In this document: positions 7,532 through 14,946 of the stretch, piece by piece
Position numbering within the stretch: position 1 is the first letter of the stretch
Layout: the number at the start of each line of letters is the position of its first letter
Assembly: GCF_027257875.1 (NCBI RefSeq)
Contig: NZ_JAPVQY010000044.1
Span: 1 to 64,000 of the forward strand
Origin: Burkholderia sp. IMCC1007
Lineage (GTDB): Bacteria; Pseudomonadota; Gammaproteobacteria; Burkholderiales; Burkholderiaceae
Direction: 5' to 3'
Length of the DNA: 64,000 nt
Translations under genes and position numbers: made by a program
Notes under the pieces: generated by a model
Told to the model about the DNA's origin: nothing
Database searches by the model: none
What the model saw: only the letters and a program-made list of their open reading frames with translations

Positions 7532-8710
7532 ATGTACTTCATAGAACGTGGAATCTGGGCGATACAGAATGATCCGGAGGAGCGAGGAGAGCTGGAAGCC
7601 AATATGGCTCGCGCACTCAAAAAAGAAAAATTGGAAAAAGAGCGGGGAGATAAGCCACTCCCTGGCATCCATGATCGAGTGAGCGAGCACCCATGTGCGG
7701 ATGGCTCCATTTACGCCTTTAACGATACCTACATTGAAATCTATGCAGGCGCGCTTCAAGACAAGCGAGGCGTCATCACAGTTCTGACTCTGATGTTGGG
7801 CTCCATCATCTGGATATTAGGATCATTTTCAATAGAGTTTGGAACAGTCTGGTTTACAGGTATTCATTATTGGCTAAAAAGAACTGCTATAGCGATGGAC
7901 TATATTACGTCTGTTGTCGTTGGACTGTATATGCTTGGAGTGTGCTGGGCGGTGCATAAATTCCTCTGGCGCTTCATCCGGCTCGAGAATTTCGTCCAAC
8001 GTCGCCTGCTCATCCGTTTCAACCGCGTAACACGGCAGGTGTATCTGCATCGTCCCGGCTATGCCGGCGGCCTGGCCACTTTGGCTTGGGAGCAAGTCTC
8101 CCCGGAGGCCGCAGTAGGTCTCCCCGAATGGCGAGGAACCGGCACGCAACTAATGCTGGCCTGGACCAACGACATGACGGGCCTGCCGTATTTCCACATC
8201 ATGCTCGTCGGCAAAGTGGCGAATGGTACGAGCGATATCGTCAACCTGTGGGAATTCATCCGCCGCTACATGGAGGAAGGTCCGCAATCGGTACCACGGC
8301 CGAAGAAACTGCTCGGCAAAGTGCCATGGCCCTGGTTGTCGCTGCAAGCGCCGTGGAGCTTCTTCAAGCCGTTATGGCGCGGAGGGTTGAAGCGTGGCGT
8401 GCTGCTGTGGACGGTGCTGCTCTCGCCCGTGATACTTCTCCACGCCACCTTGCATTGGATTTCACTACTGCTGGGCTGGGAGCCACGCTGGCCACGGATC
8501 ATTCGCGAGGCGGGGTTGCCTGGAAAACCCGTGCCGCCGCTGTCCACCGCGGCCGACTGGCCACCACCACCCGCGCCGAAGCCCAAGCCCCGCCGTCCGC
8601 GCAAGCCTCGGAACAAGGCGTTGCAGCCCGACGTGAAGAGTGATGCTTCGAAAACACGCGATGACCAAACACCCGACAACTCTACGAATCAACATGGGAT
8701 AGCACGATGA
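7532..8710 (+). CDS. DUF6708 membrane protein, probable immunity protein, copy 3
   Basis: 392 residues. The soluble domain and third hydrophobic stretch are nearly identical to copies 1 and 2. The helix pair at 81-143 is again different (VLTLMLGSIIWILGSFSIEF; ITSVVVGLYMLGVCWAV). The C-terminus differs: after the shared KALQPD the tail is 13 residues longer and ends in STNQHGIAR. The repeat boundary is crossed there, and the frame runs on into the PAAR gene, overlapping it by ATGA at 8707. This copy probably keeps the original junction with PAAR, making it the ancestral 3' end of the operon. Immunity function is inferred as for copy 1. Confidence 0.75.
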   Translation: MYFIERGIWAIQNDPEERGELEANMARALKKEKLEKERGDKPLPGIHDRVSEHPCADGSIYAFNDTYIEIYAGALQDKRGVITVLTLMLGSIIWILGSFSIEFGTVWFTGIHYWLKRTAIAMDYITSVVVGLYMLGVCWAVHKFLWRFIRLENFVQRRLLIRFNRVTRQVYLHRPGYAGGLATLAWEQVSPEAAVGLPEWRGTGTQLMLAWTNDMTGLPYFHIMLVGKVANGTSDIVNLWEFIRRYMEEGPQSVPRPKKLLGKVPWPWLSLQAPWSFFKPLWRGGLKRGVLLWTVLLSPVILLHATLHWISLLLGWEPRWPRIIREAGLPGKPVPPLSTAADWPPPPAPKPKPRRPRKPRNKALQPDVKSDASKTRDDQTPDNSTNQHGIAR

Positions 8711-8970
8711 CTCGCTCCTTGATTGTCTTGGGCAACACCAGCACCCACGGCGGTGCCGTGCAAACGGCAACGACTGGTTTAATGGTGAATGGCATTCCCG
8801 TCGCGGGGCACGGCGACATTTTGCAATGCCCGATGCACGGCCCGGTTGCGCTTCAGGCGTCCGGAAGCGGCATGCAGTCCAACGGGAAGGCACCGATCCG
8901 CGATGGCGACACAGCCACGTGTGGTGCAACGTTGATTGCCTCGCGGAGCGGGGTCACTTGGGCAGGCTAG
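8707..8970 (+). CDS. PAAR-domain protein, T6SS spike tip
   Basis: An 87-residue protein consisting of a single PAAR domain. It reads NTSTHGGAVQTATTGLMVNG, then GHGDILQCPMHGP, then an APIRDGDTATCGATLIA block. His and Cys residues are placed as zinc ligands at the tip of the cone. PAAR proteins sharpen the VgrG trimer and help to hold effectors. It has no effector extension, so the cargo is probably the large effector upstream carried through the DUF4123 adaptor. The start overlaps the stop of immunity copy 3. The following 230 bases (8971-9200) hold only short open stretches, and I see no gene there. Confidence 0.92.
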   Translation: MTRSLIVLGNTSTHGGAVQTATTGLMVNGIPVAGHGDILQCPMHGPVALQASGSGMQSNGKAPIRDGDTATCGATLIASRSGVTWAG

Positions 8971-9200
8971 GTGAGGGGTGGCAGCAGTGTGACGGCGACG
9001 AACGAACACGCGTGCAGAAGGGAATTCGAGAGGCGCCCCTCCGTTCTCGATGACGACAGCTTGAACTACTCGACTACGCGATGCGCCCACGCGAGTATGT
9101 CGCGAGCGCACCAGCACAAGGTGTAGCCCTGACCACCGTGTGGGGCGCCGACCGCGTCTTGCTTTCCCGCCTGAGCGAGCAGTTTCTCGTGCGGATAATA

Positions 9201-9235
9201 AAGAGCCGACCTTGAAAGTCGGCTCTTTTGGGCAC
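9201..9235 (-). terminator. Rho-independent-type hairpin after glnS
   Basis: Perfect 10-bp inverted repeat AAGAGCCGAC (9201-9210) and GTCGGCTCTT (9218-9227) with a 7-base loop. On the minus strand it lies about 25 bases past the glnS stop and runs into TTTATTAT. On the plus strand it ends in TCTTTT, so it could also stop transcripts coming from the T6SS operon. Confidence 0.85.
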
Positions 9236-9251
9236 CGCGCGCAGAAAGCCG

Positions 9252-10961
9252 TCAGGCCGGCTTCCCCCAGCTATCGCGCAACCCGACGATCCGGTTGAAC
9301 ACCGGCTTGCCCGGCTTCGAATCGACACGGTCGGCAACAAAATAGCCATGACGTTCGAACTGCAGGCGCGTTTCCGGTGCGACGTCGCCGGCGCCCGGTT
9401 CGACGTAGGCCTGCGTGATCTTCTTCGAGTCCGGGTTCAGCGCATCGAGGAAGTTCGCGCCGCCCGCGTCGGGATGCGGCTCCTTGAACAGCCGGTCGTA
9501 GATTCGCACTTCGGCCGCCTGCGCATGTTTCGCGCTGACCCAGTGGATGTTGCCCTTGACCTTGTAGTTGTTCGCGCCTTCGGTGCCCGACTTGCTGTCC
9601 GGGAAGTAGTTGCAGTGCACGGCCGTGACGTTGCCGTCGGCATCCTTGTCGAAGCCCGTGCATTCGATCACGTAGCCGTAGCGCAGCCGCACCTTGTTGC
9701 CGGGGAACAGCCGGAAATAGCCCTTCGGCGGGTTCTCGACGAAGTCCTCGCGCTCGATCCACAGCTCGCGCGAGATCGGGAACGTGCGCACGCCGCGGTC
9801 CGGATGGTGCGGATGCACGGGGGCCGTGCACGCTTCCTCGAGGTCTTCCGGATAGTTGTCGATCACGAGCTTCAGCGGCTCCAGCACGGCAACCGAGCGC
9901 GGCGCCTTGTCGTCGAGGTCGTCGCGCAGCGCGCCTTCGAACACGCTCATGTCGATCCACGAATCGACCTTCGTCACGCCGATACGCTCGCAGAACAGAT
10001 GGATACTCTCCGGCGTGAAGCCGCGGCGGCGGATCCCGACGATCGTCGGCATGCGCGGGTCGTCCCAGCCTTCGACGTGGCCTTCGGTCACGAGCTGCAG
10101 CAGCTTGCGCTTGCTGGTGATCGCGTACGTGAGGTTCAGCCGCGAGAATTCGATCTGTTGCGGCAGCGGGCGCGCGAACACGCCGGCTTCCGCGAGTTCG
10201 TTCAGCACCCAGTCGTACAGCGGGCGGTGATCCTCGAATTCGAGCGTGCACAGCGAATGCGTGATGCCTTCGAGCGCATCCGAGATGCAGTGCGTGTAGT
10301 CGTACATCGGATACACGCACCACGCGTCGCCGGTTCGGTAGTGGTGTGCGTAGCGGATCCGGTAGATCACCGGGTCGCGCATGTTCATGTTCGGCGAAGC
10401 CATGTCGATCTTCGCGCGCAGCACGTGCTCGCCTTCCTTGAACTCGCCGGCCTTCATCCGGCGGAACAGGTCGAGGTTTTCTTCCGGCGTGCGGTCGCGG
10501 AACGGCGACGGCTTGCCGCCTTCGGTGAGCGAGCCGCGGTTCGCGCGCATTTCTTCGGCGCTCTGGCTGTCGACGTATGCTTTGCCGCGCTTGATCAGCA
10601 GTTCGGCGAACTCGTACAGCTTGTCGTAGTAGTCGCTCGCGAAATACTGGTGATCGACCGCGTCCTTGCGCCAGTCGAAGCCGAGCCAGCGCACCGCGTC
10701 GACGATCGAGTCGACGTATTCGACGCTTTCCTTTTCCGGGTTCGTATCGTCGAAGCGCAGGTGGCACACGCCGCCGTAGTCGCGCGCGACGCTGAAGTTC
10801 AGGCAGATGCTCTTCGCGTGACCGATGTGCAGGTAGCCGTTCGGCTCGGGCGGGAAGCGCGTCTCGACGCGGCCGCCCCATTTGCCGGTGCGGTTGTCGT
10901 CGTCGATGATGTTGCGGATGAAGTTGGAAGCCGCGGGGGCGTCGTTGCGTTCGGTGCTCAT
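9252..10961 (-). CDS. glnS: Glutaminyl-tRNA synthetase
   Basis: A 569-residue class I aminoacyl-tRNA synthetase that charges tRNA-Gln in the cytoplasm. The HIGH signature is intact in PPEPNGYLHIGHAKSICLNF (HIGH at 45-48). The KMSKS-equivalent loop is SKRKL at 283-287 (ITSKRKLLQL). DTNPEKE near residue 72 is typical of GlnRS, and the C-terminal anticodon-binding beta-barrels are present through GDVAPETRLQFERHGYF. Length is close to E. coli GlnS (554). The ATG at 10961 gives the expected N-terminus. It is transcribed alone, convergent with the T6SS operon, with the hairpin at 9201-9227 between them. Confidence 0.98.
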   Translation of the reverse strand: MSTERNDAPAASNFIRNIIDDDNRTGKWGGRVETRFPPEPNGYLHIGHAKSICLNFSVARDYGGVCHLRFDDTNPEKESVEYVDSIVDAVRWLGFDWRKDAVDHQYFASDYYDKLYEFAELLIKRGKAYVDSQSAEEMRANRGSLTEGGKPSPFRDRTPEENLDLFRRMKAGEFKEGEHVLRAKIDMASPNMNMRDPVIYRIRYAHHYRTGDAWCVYPMYDYTHCISDALEGITHSLCTLEFEDHRPLYDWVLNELAEAGVFARPLPQQIEFSRLNLTYAITSKRKLLQLVTEGHVEGWDDPRMPTIVGIRRRGFTPESIHLFCERIGVTKVDSWIDMSVFEGALRDDLDDKAPRSVAVLEPLKLVIDNYPEDLEEACTAPVHPHHPDRGVRTFPISRELWIEREDFVENPPKGYFRLFPGNKVRLRYGYVIECTGFDKDADGNVTAVHCNYFPDSKSGTEGANNYKVKGNIHWVSAKHAQAAEVRIYDRLFKEPHPDAGGANFLDALNPDSKKITQAYVEPGAGDVAPETRLQFERHGYFVADRVDSKPGKPVFNRIVGLRDSWGKPA

Positions 10962-11216
10962 GCGGTTGGCGTCAGGGTTGTGTCGGCGCGTCGCGCCGGT
11001 CTAATCCTGCAATTCTACCTGACCGGGGTCGGTACCGCGCGGGTTGCACCATGGCGCGCGCCCGGCCGGGATGTGTCGCGCAATATCTCGATAGTGTGTC
11101 GGCTGTAACACGAGGTAAATCGAATTGCCGGCGCCGTTCGGCTTTTCCTATGATGGCTTCACCGAATCAATGCCGCCATTCGTAATTTTTTGCGTGGCGG
11201 GAGGAAGCCAACAATC

Positions 11217-11426
11217 ATGATGAAAAAGACCACTTTTCTCGTTCGTACCGCGGTAATCGTCGCGGTGGTGTCGCAACTCGGCGCATGCGCGATGACGCAT
11301 ACGCAGCGTAACGCCGGTATCGGCGCGGCCGCGGGCGGCGCGCTCGGCTACCTGATCACGGGCGGCCCGGTCGGCACGGTCGCCGGCGCCGCGGCAGGCG
11401 GCCTGGTCGGCGCCGGCGTGCGCTGA
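11217..11426 (+). CDS. Small glycine-zipper lipoprotein, OsmB-like
   Basis: A 69-residue protein. A signal peptide MMKKTTFLVRTAVIVAVV leads to a lipobox QLGAC, so Cys24 or so would be lipidated and the protein anchored to the outer membrane. The rest is a glycine zipper (GIGAAAGGALGYLITGG, GTVAGAAAGGLVGAGVR), as in OsmB and similar stress-associated lipoproteins. I chose the ATG at 11217 rather than an upstream in-frame codon because GGGAGGA lies 10-16 bases before it and the resulting signal peptide is complete. Function beyond envelope stress or stability is unknown. Confidence 0.88.
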   Translation: MMKKTTFLVRTAVIVAVVSQLGACAMTHTQRNAGIGAAAGGALGYLITGGPVGTVAGAAAGGLVGAGVR

Positions 11427-11604
11427 CCGAAGCCGGCGCGCATGAGCGCCGGCCGGTCGTGACGGCGTCCGCGACGCGTCACGACCCGTTCATTCCTCGC
11501 ACACCCATTCCGCAATTCGACAGGCTCTCAGGGAGCGGCGGGTGTGCGACACTTCGTCGACGTCACATAGTCACATAACGACACCCTTCGTCGACGAATC
11601 TTCC

Positions 11605-12159
11605 ATGAGCGATTCTCTCGTTTTCGTGCTGCCGGGCTACGGCAACTCCGGTCCACTCCACTGGCAAAGCCGCTGGGAGCGCGCCGACGCGCGTTTCGTG
11701 CGCGTCACGATGCCCGACTGGAACCGTGCGGAGCGCAACGGCTGGTGCCTCGCGCTCGACCGCGCGGTCGAAGCCGCCGCGGGCCCAGTGACGATCGCCG
11801 CGCACAGCCTCGGCACGCTGACCACCGCGTGGTGGGCGACCCGCTACGCGCGGCCGGCCGCGCTCGCGAAGGTGCGCGGCGCGTTGCTCGTCGCATTGCC
11901 CGATCCGGCGGGGCCGGCGTTTCCGGCCGACGCGCACGGCTTCGGGCCGGTGCCGCACGAACGACTGCCGTTTCCGACCTGCGTCGTCGCGAGCAGCGAC
12001 GATCCATACGGTTCGATCGCGTTCGCGCGCGACTGCGCGCACGCCTGGGGCAGCACCTTCCGCGACCTCGGCCCGCGCGGCCACATCAACGCGGACAGCG
12101 GACTCGGCGACTGGCCCCAAGCGCGCGGCTGGCTCGATACGCTGGCGGTCGCAGGTTGA
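11605..12159 (+). CDS. RBBP9/YdeN-type alpha/beta serine hydrolase
   Basis: A 184-residue small alpha/beta hydrolase. It opens with VFVLPGYGNSGPLHWQSRWE, the hallmark of the RBBP9/YdeN family. The nucleophile elbow is AAHSLGT with Ser68. A likely acid is in SSDDPYGS, and the catalytic His is in GHINADSGLGDWP near the C-terminus, so the triad is complete. Length fits the family (180-200). The ATG at 11605 is preferred over an upstream frame start because the fold begins right after it. Substrate unknown. It stands alone between the lipoprotein and a degraded CoA-transferase fragment. Confidence 0.88.
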   Translation: MSDSLVFVLPGYGNSGPLHWQSRWERADARFVRVTMPDWNRAERNGWCLALDRAVEAAAGPVTIAAHSLGTLTTAWWATRYARPAALAKVRGALLVALPDPAGPAFPADAHGFGPVPHERLPFPTCVVASSDDPYGSIAFARDCAHAWGSTFRDLGPRGHINADSGLGDWPQARGWLDTLAVAG

Positions 12160-12189
12160 CCGTGTCGCGCAGGGCGGGTCGCAGGACCT

Positions 12190-12300
12190 TCAGATCGTCT
12201 GCTTCGTCTTCAACGCCGCGATCCGTTCGTTGTCGTCGCCGAGCAACGGCGGAGCCACGCGCGTCGGCAGTCCCCGAAGCACGTCGCGCCATCCGGGCTC
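12190..12300 (-). pseudogene. 3' remnant of a second CaiB/BaiF CoA-transferase
   Basis: Read on the minus strand, about 36 codons end with APPLLGDDNERIAALKTKQ-TI-stop. This matches the C-terminus of the intact CoA-transferase at 13489-14730 (APPLLG, then DDARIAALKVKQAI-stop), with about 16 residues missing in between. There is no catalytic part or start codon upstream. It is an old, diverged paralogue fragment rather than a recent duplicate. Confidence 0.75.
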
Positions 12301-12433
12301 ATCGCTTGGTGGGCGTGCGCGGCAGCAGGCTCATCTGCTATCGGACAGCGCTCCGAATTTCTGACGTGTCCCATATCGCTTGAAGTCGGTCGTGGGTAAT
12401 CTGGCGGGCCATTCGACCAGACGGAAAGCCTCC

Positions 12434-12862
12434 ATGCCAGTCCAGCCCGCACGATCCGACCGCACCAAAGAAAACAACGGAGCCGCTACGAAGCGGATTC
12501 AGGTTGATCTGTCACAGCAATGCGTGGAAGCCTACGAGGGGCGAGTTTGCGTGTTCCGCTTCGACTGCGTGACAGGCGACCGCGAGCACCCGACCGATCG
12601 GGGCACATTCAGAATCCTCCGGAAGCACCACCCTTATCGCAGTCGCATGTATAACGTGCAGATGGATCATGCAATGTTCTTCACGACGGATGGCAAGGCT
12701 TTTCATCAATACCACGGACCGATGCCGCTCGGCGTCGTGCGGCTGGCTCGCAATTCGCTGAGTGACCGGTTCGGCTCGCACGGATGTGTGCGGCTGAACG
12801 AGGCCGATGCGCGGCAGCTGTACGAATGGACACCGGTCGGAACCATGGTGCAGGTGTCATGA
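12434..12862 (+). CDS. L,D-transpeptidase (YkuD domain) without a recognisable signal peptide
   Basis: A 142-residue protein that is almost entirely a YkuD domain. It has the usual catalytic signature FHQYHGPMPLG, then SHGCVRLNEADA, with Cys118 as nucleophile and the preceding His in SHGC. Such enzymes cross-link peptidoglycan through meso-DAP or attach proteins to it, in the periplasm. The N-terminus (MPVQPARSDRTKENNGAATK) is hydrophilic and charged, and the longer alternative start does not add a signal sequence. Export is therefore unexplained. The ATG is preceded by GGAAAG. The stop overlaps the next gene (ATGA), which encodes a membrane-anchored protein. Confidence 0.85.
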   Translation: MPVQPARSDRTKENNGAATKRIQVDLSQQCVEAYEGRVCVFRFDCVTGDREHPTDRGTFRILRKHHPYRSRMYNVQMDHAMFFTTDGKAFHQYHGPMPLGVVRLARNSLSDRFGSHGCVRLNEADARQLYEWTPVGTMVQVS

Positions 12863-13428
12863 CGCCCGCGGCAACAGGCCGGCTCGTTCGCGCGGCCGGC
12901 GTGATGTTCGTCGCCGTGCTCGTCGTATTGGCTTGGCGAAGCATGGTCGGAAGCGCCGGCAGTCCCGCGCCGATCGCGCCGGGTACCGAAATACTCAGCG
13001 TGCAGCCGGATGAGGTGATGTCGTTCGTCTACACCGCCGGTACGCTGAACGTGAACGCGCATCGCGTGCAGCCGGCGGCGCCGTTCTCCGTGCGCGTCAC
13101 GTTCGACGGCCGTGTTTCCCGACAGTGTGTCGCGCCCGCTGGGTTGGCCGACCGGCTCGCGCCGCTCACCACGCTGATCGCGCGCGGCAGTTTGCCCGTC
13201 GCCGAGCTTGCGACGGCGTTCCCGACGCCGCTCGGCACGCTGGAAATGCGCGATCGCATCGCCTCCGAACCGCTTCCGACATTGGTATTCCGGGGGGCGG
13301 CCGATACGGACACGGTGGCAGTCACCGGCCTCCCGGGCGCGGGCGGTCGCGCGATCGTCGTCGATCCGGCCGCGCGTGCCGCGCTCGCACTGCTCGCTGG
13401 CGGGTGCGATACGCTTGCGCAGCGCTGA
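12859..13428 (+). CDS. Membrane-anchored protein of unknown function coupled to the L,D-transpeptidase
   Basis: A 189-residue protein with one N-terminal membrane helix (AAGVMFVAVLVVLAWRSMVG, about residues 12-31). It is followed by a soluble domain predicted to be periplasmic, containing SVQPDEVMSFVYTAGTLNVN and PFSVRVTFDGRVSRQC. I do not recognise the family. The four-base overlap with the transpeptidase gene implies co-translation and possibly a shared site of action. It could serve as membrane anchor or regulator of the transpeptidase, but nothing in the sequence proves this. Confidence 0.72.
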   Translation: MTPAATGRLVRAAGVMFVAVLVVLAWRSMVGSAGSPAPIAPGTEILSVQPDEVMSFVYTAGTLNVNAHRVQPAAPFSVRVTFDGRVSRQCVAPAGLADRLAPLTTLIARGSLPVAELATAFPTPLGTLEMRDRIASEPLPTLVFRGAADTDTVAVTGLPGAGGRAIVVDPAARAALALLAGGCDTLAQR

Positions 13429-13436
13429 CCCCCGAT

Positions 13437-13479
13437 ATACCCGGCCGACCCTGCTTGCATGGGCGGTCGGGCCGGGTAT
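13437..13479. terminator. Bidirectional hairpin between convergent genes
   Basis: Near-perfect inverted repeat: ATACCCGGCCGACC at 13437-13450 pairs with GGTCGGGCCGGGTAT at 13465-13479, with one bulged G and a 14-base loop. It sits in the 60-base gap between the membrane protein gene (+) and the CoA-transferase gene (-), with both stops close by, so it probably ends both transcripts. There is no long T run. Confidence 0.7.
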
Positions 13480-13488
13480 CCCACGCGC

Positions 13489-14730
13489 TCAGATCGCCTG
13501 CTTCACCTTCAGCGCGGCGATTCGCGCGTCGTCGTAGCCGAGCATGTCGCGCAGCACGTCGTCCGTCTGCGCGCCGAGCAGCGGCGGGGCGGTGCGCGCA
13601 TCGGGCGGCGTCGCGCTCATCCGGATCGGGTTGCGCACGAGCTTCACGTCCGCGCCGCACGGATGCGGCAGCGACACCTGCATCCCGCGCGCGATCACCT
13701 GCTCGTTGTCGAACACCTCGTCGAGTGCGTTGATCGGCCCGCACGGCACGCCGGCCGCTTCGAGCGCGGCGATCCAGTCGGCCTTGCCGCGCGTCTTCAC
13801 CATCTCCGCGAGGATCGGCACCAGCGTGTCGCGGTGACGCACGCGCGACGGATTCGTCGAGAACCGCGCGTCGTCGGCCAGCTCGGGCCGTCCGCCGGCC
13901 TCGACGAACTTGCGGAACTGCCCGTCGTTGCCGACCGCGACGATGATCCACCCGTCGCTCGTCTGGAACGTCTGGTACGGCACGATGTTCGGATGCGCGT
14001 TGCCCCAGCGCACCGGCGCGTTGCCGCTCGCGAGGAAGTTGGTGTTCATGTTCGCGAGCAACGCGACCTGCACGTCGAGCAGCGCCATGTCGATGTACTG
14101 GCCTTCGCCCGTGCGGTCGCGGTGCGCAAGCGCGGCGAGCACGGCGATCGTCGAATAGAGGCCCGTCGCGAGATCGGCGATCGCGACGCCGGCCTTCTGC
14201 GGGCCGCCGCCCGGCTCGCCGTCGCGCTCGCCGGTGATGCTCATGAAGCCGCCGATCCCCTGCACGATGAAGTCGTAGCCCGCGCGATGCGCGTACGGCC
14301 CGGTCTGGCCGAAGCCCGTGACCGAGCAGTAGACGAGATCGGGCTTCACCGCGCGCAGCGATTCGTAGTCGAGCCCGTACTTCTTCAGTTGCCCGACCTT
14401 GTAGTTCTCGAGCACGACGTCGCTTTGCGCGGCGAGCTCGCGCACGATCTGCTGGCCCTCGGGCGTCGCGATGTCGACCGTCACCGAGCGCTTGTTGCGG
14501 TTCGCCGCGAGATAGTACGCGGCCTCGGCGGTATCGGCGCCGGCCGCGTCCTTCAGGTACGGCGGCCCCCAGTGGCGCGTGTCGTCGCCGGCGCCGGGGC
14601 GCTCGACCTTGATCACGTCCGCGCCGAAATCGGCTAGGGTCTGCGCGCACCACGGGCCCGCGAGCACGCGGGTCAGGTCCAGCACGCGGATATGGCTCAG
14701 GGCACCCATCGTCGCATCGTCTCCTTTCAT
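13489..14730 (-). CDS. CaiB/BaiF family CoA-transferase
   Basis: A 413-residue type III CoA-transferase. The N-terminus SHIRVLDLTRVLAGPWCAQT with LADFGADVIKVERPGAGDDT is the classic start of the family (formyl-CoA transferase, CaiB, succinyl-CoA:glutarate types). The nucleophilic Asp is expected in GLYSTIAVLAALAHRDRTGEGQ or the preceding IADLATG segment. GYDFIVQGIGGFMSITGERD is also conserved. Close relatives are often annotated as glutaryl-CoA or formyl-CoA transferases, and the sequence alone does not fix the acyl substrate. It is transcribed away from alaS from the shared gap at 14731-14946. Confidence 0.92.
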   Translation of the reverse strand: MKGDDATMGALSHIRVLDLTRVLAGPWCAQTLADFGADVIKVERPGAGDDTRHWGPPYLKDAAGADTAEAAYYLAANRNKRSVTVDIATPEGQQIVRELAAQSDVVLENYKVGQLKKYGLDYESLRAVKPDLVYCSVTGFGQTGPYAHRAGYDFIVQGIGGFMSITGERDGEPGGGPQKAGVAIADLATGLYSTIAVLAALAHRDRTGEGQYIDMALLDVQVALLANMNTNFLASGNAPVRWGNAHPNIVPYQTFQTSDGWIIVAVGNDGQFRKFVEAGGRPELADDARFSTNPSRVRHRDTLVPILAEMVKTRGKADWIAALEAAGVPCGPINALDEVFDNEQVIARGMQVSLPHPCGADVKLVRNPIRMSATPPDARTAPPLLGAQTDDVLRDMLGYDDARIAALKVKQAI

Positions 14731-14852
14731 GGCTCGCCTTGCAGGCCAAGGCGCATTGGCATGCCGAGCATCTTAAGGCGAATCGCCCGCGCAGGTGGCC
14801 CAGGCCGCTCGTCCGGCCGGGCGGGCCGCTGCCGTCTGGGGCGCCAGTCTCT

Positions 14853-14876
14853 ATCGTATAATCGATCGTTTACGAT
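14853..14876 (+). promoter_or_regulatory. alaS promoter -10 (TATAAT) inside a dyad
   Basis: A consensus TATAAT lies at 14857-14862, about 85 bases ahead of the alaS ATG. No strong -35 element is visible at the expected distance. The -10 lies inside an imperfect 24-bp dyad with outer arms ATCGTA (14853-14858) and TACGAT (14871-14876), flanking the palindromic core ATCGAT/CGATCG, as an operator might. AlaRS represses its own gene in E. coli by binding such a dyad; whether that applies here is not known. Confidence 0.5.
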
Positions 14877-14946
14877 ATTTGCCCGCCGTGCGTCCGCCAG
14901 GACGGCCGGCGTTTGAAGCCGTCTAGCCAGACATTCCCCGCACGCC

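Larger units (their letters stand above)
4884..8710 (+). repeat. Tandem array of three immunity genes, exact 1324-bp period
   Basis: The start codons of the three DUF6708 genes lie at 4884, 6208 and 7532, which is exactly 1324 bp apart each time. Units 1 and 2 contain a gene plus a 184-bp spacer. Unit 3 has the gene only and runs into the PAAR gene. The 3' two thirds of the genes and the two spacers are nearly identical. The segment encoding the first two membrane helices differs strongly between copies. The equal spacing, with no insertion or deletion in the first two units, indicates duplication by unequal crossing-over followed by diversification of one segment or homogenisation of the rest. 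Confidence 0.9.

Noticed and set aside
1..8970. A complete T6SS gene cluster
   Set aside because: Only vgrG, adaptor, effector, immunity and PAAR genes are present. There are no tssB/C, hcp, clpV or membrane-complex genes, so this is an effector island that relies on a T6SS encoded elsewhere.
9054..9212. A 50-codon open stretch (from ELLDYAMRPREYVASAPAQG onward) after the PAAR gene
   Set aside because: It has a possible ATG at 9081 but no ribosome-binding site, no recognisable family, and it runs into the glnS terminator hairpin. It could be a decayed gene end, but the evidence is too thin to call.
9228..11108. A 626-residue plus-strand frame opposite glnS
   Set aside because: GlnRS motifs HIGH and SKRKL are on the minus strand; the plus frame has only Val/Arg/Asp-rich low-information sequence.
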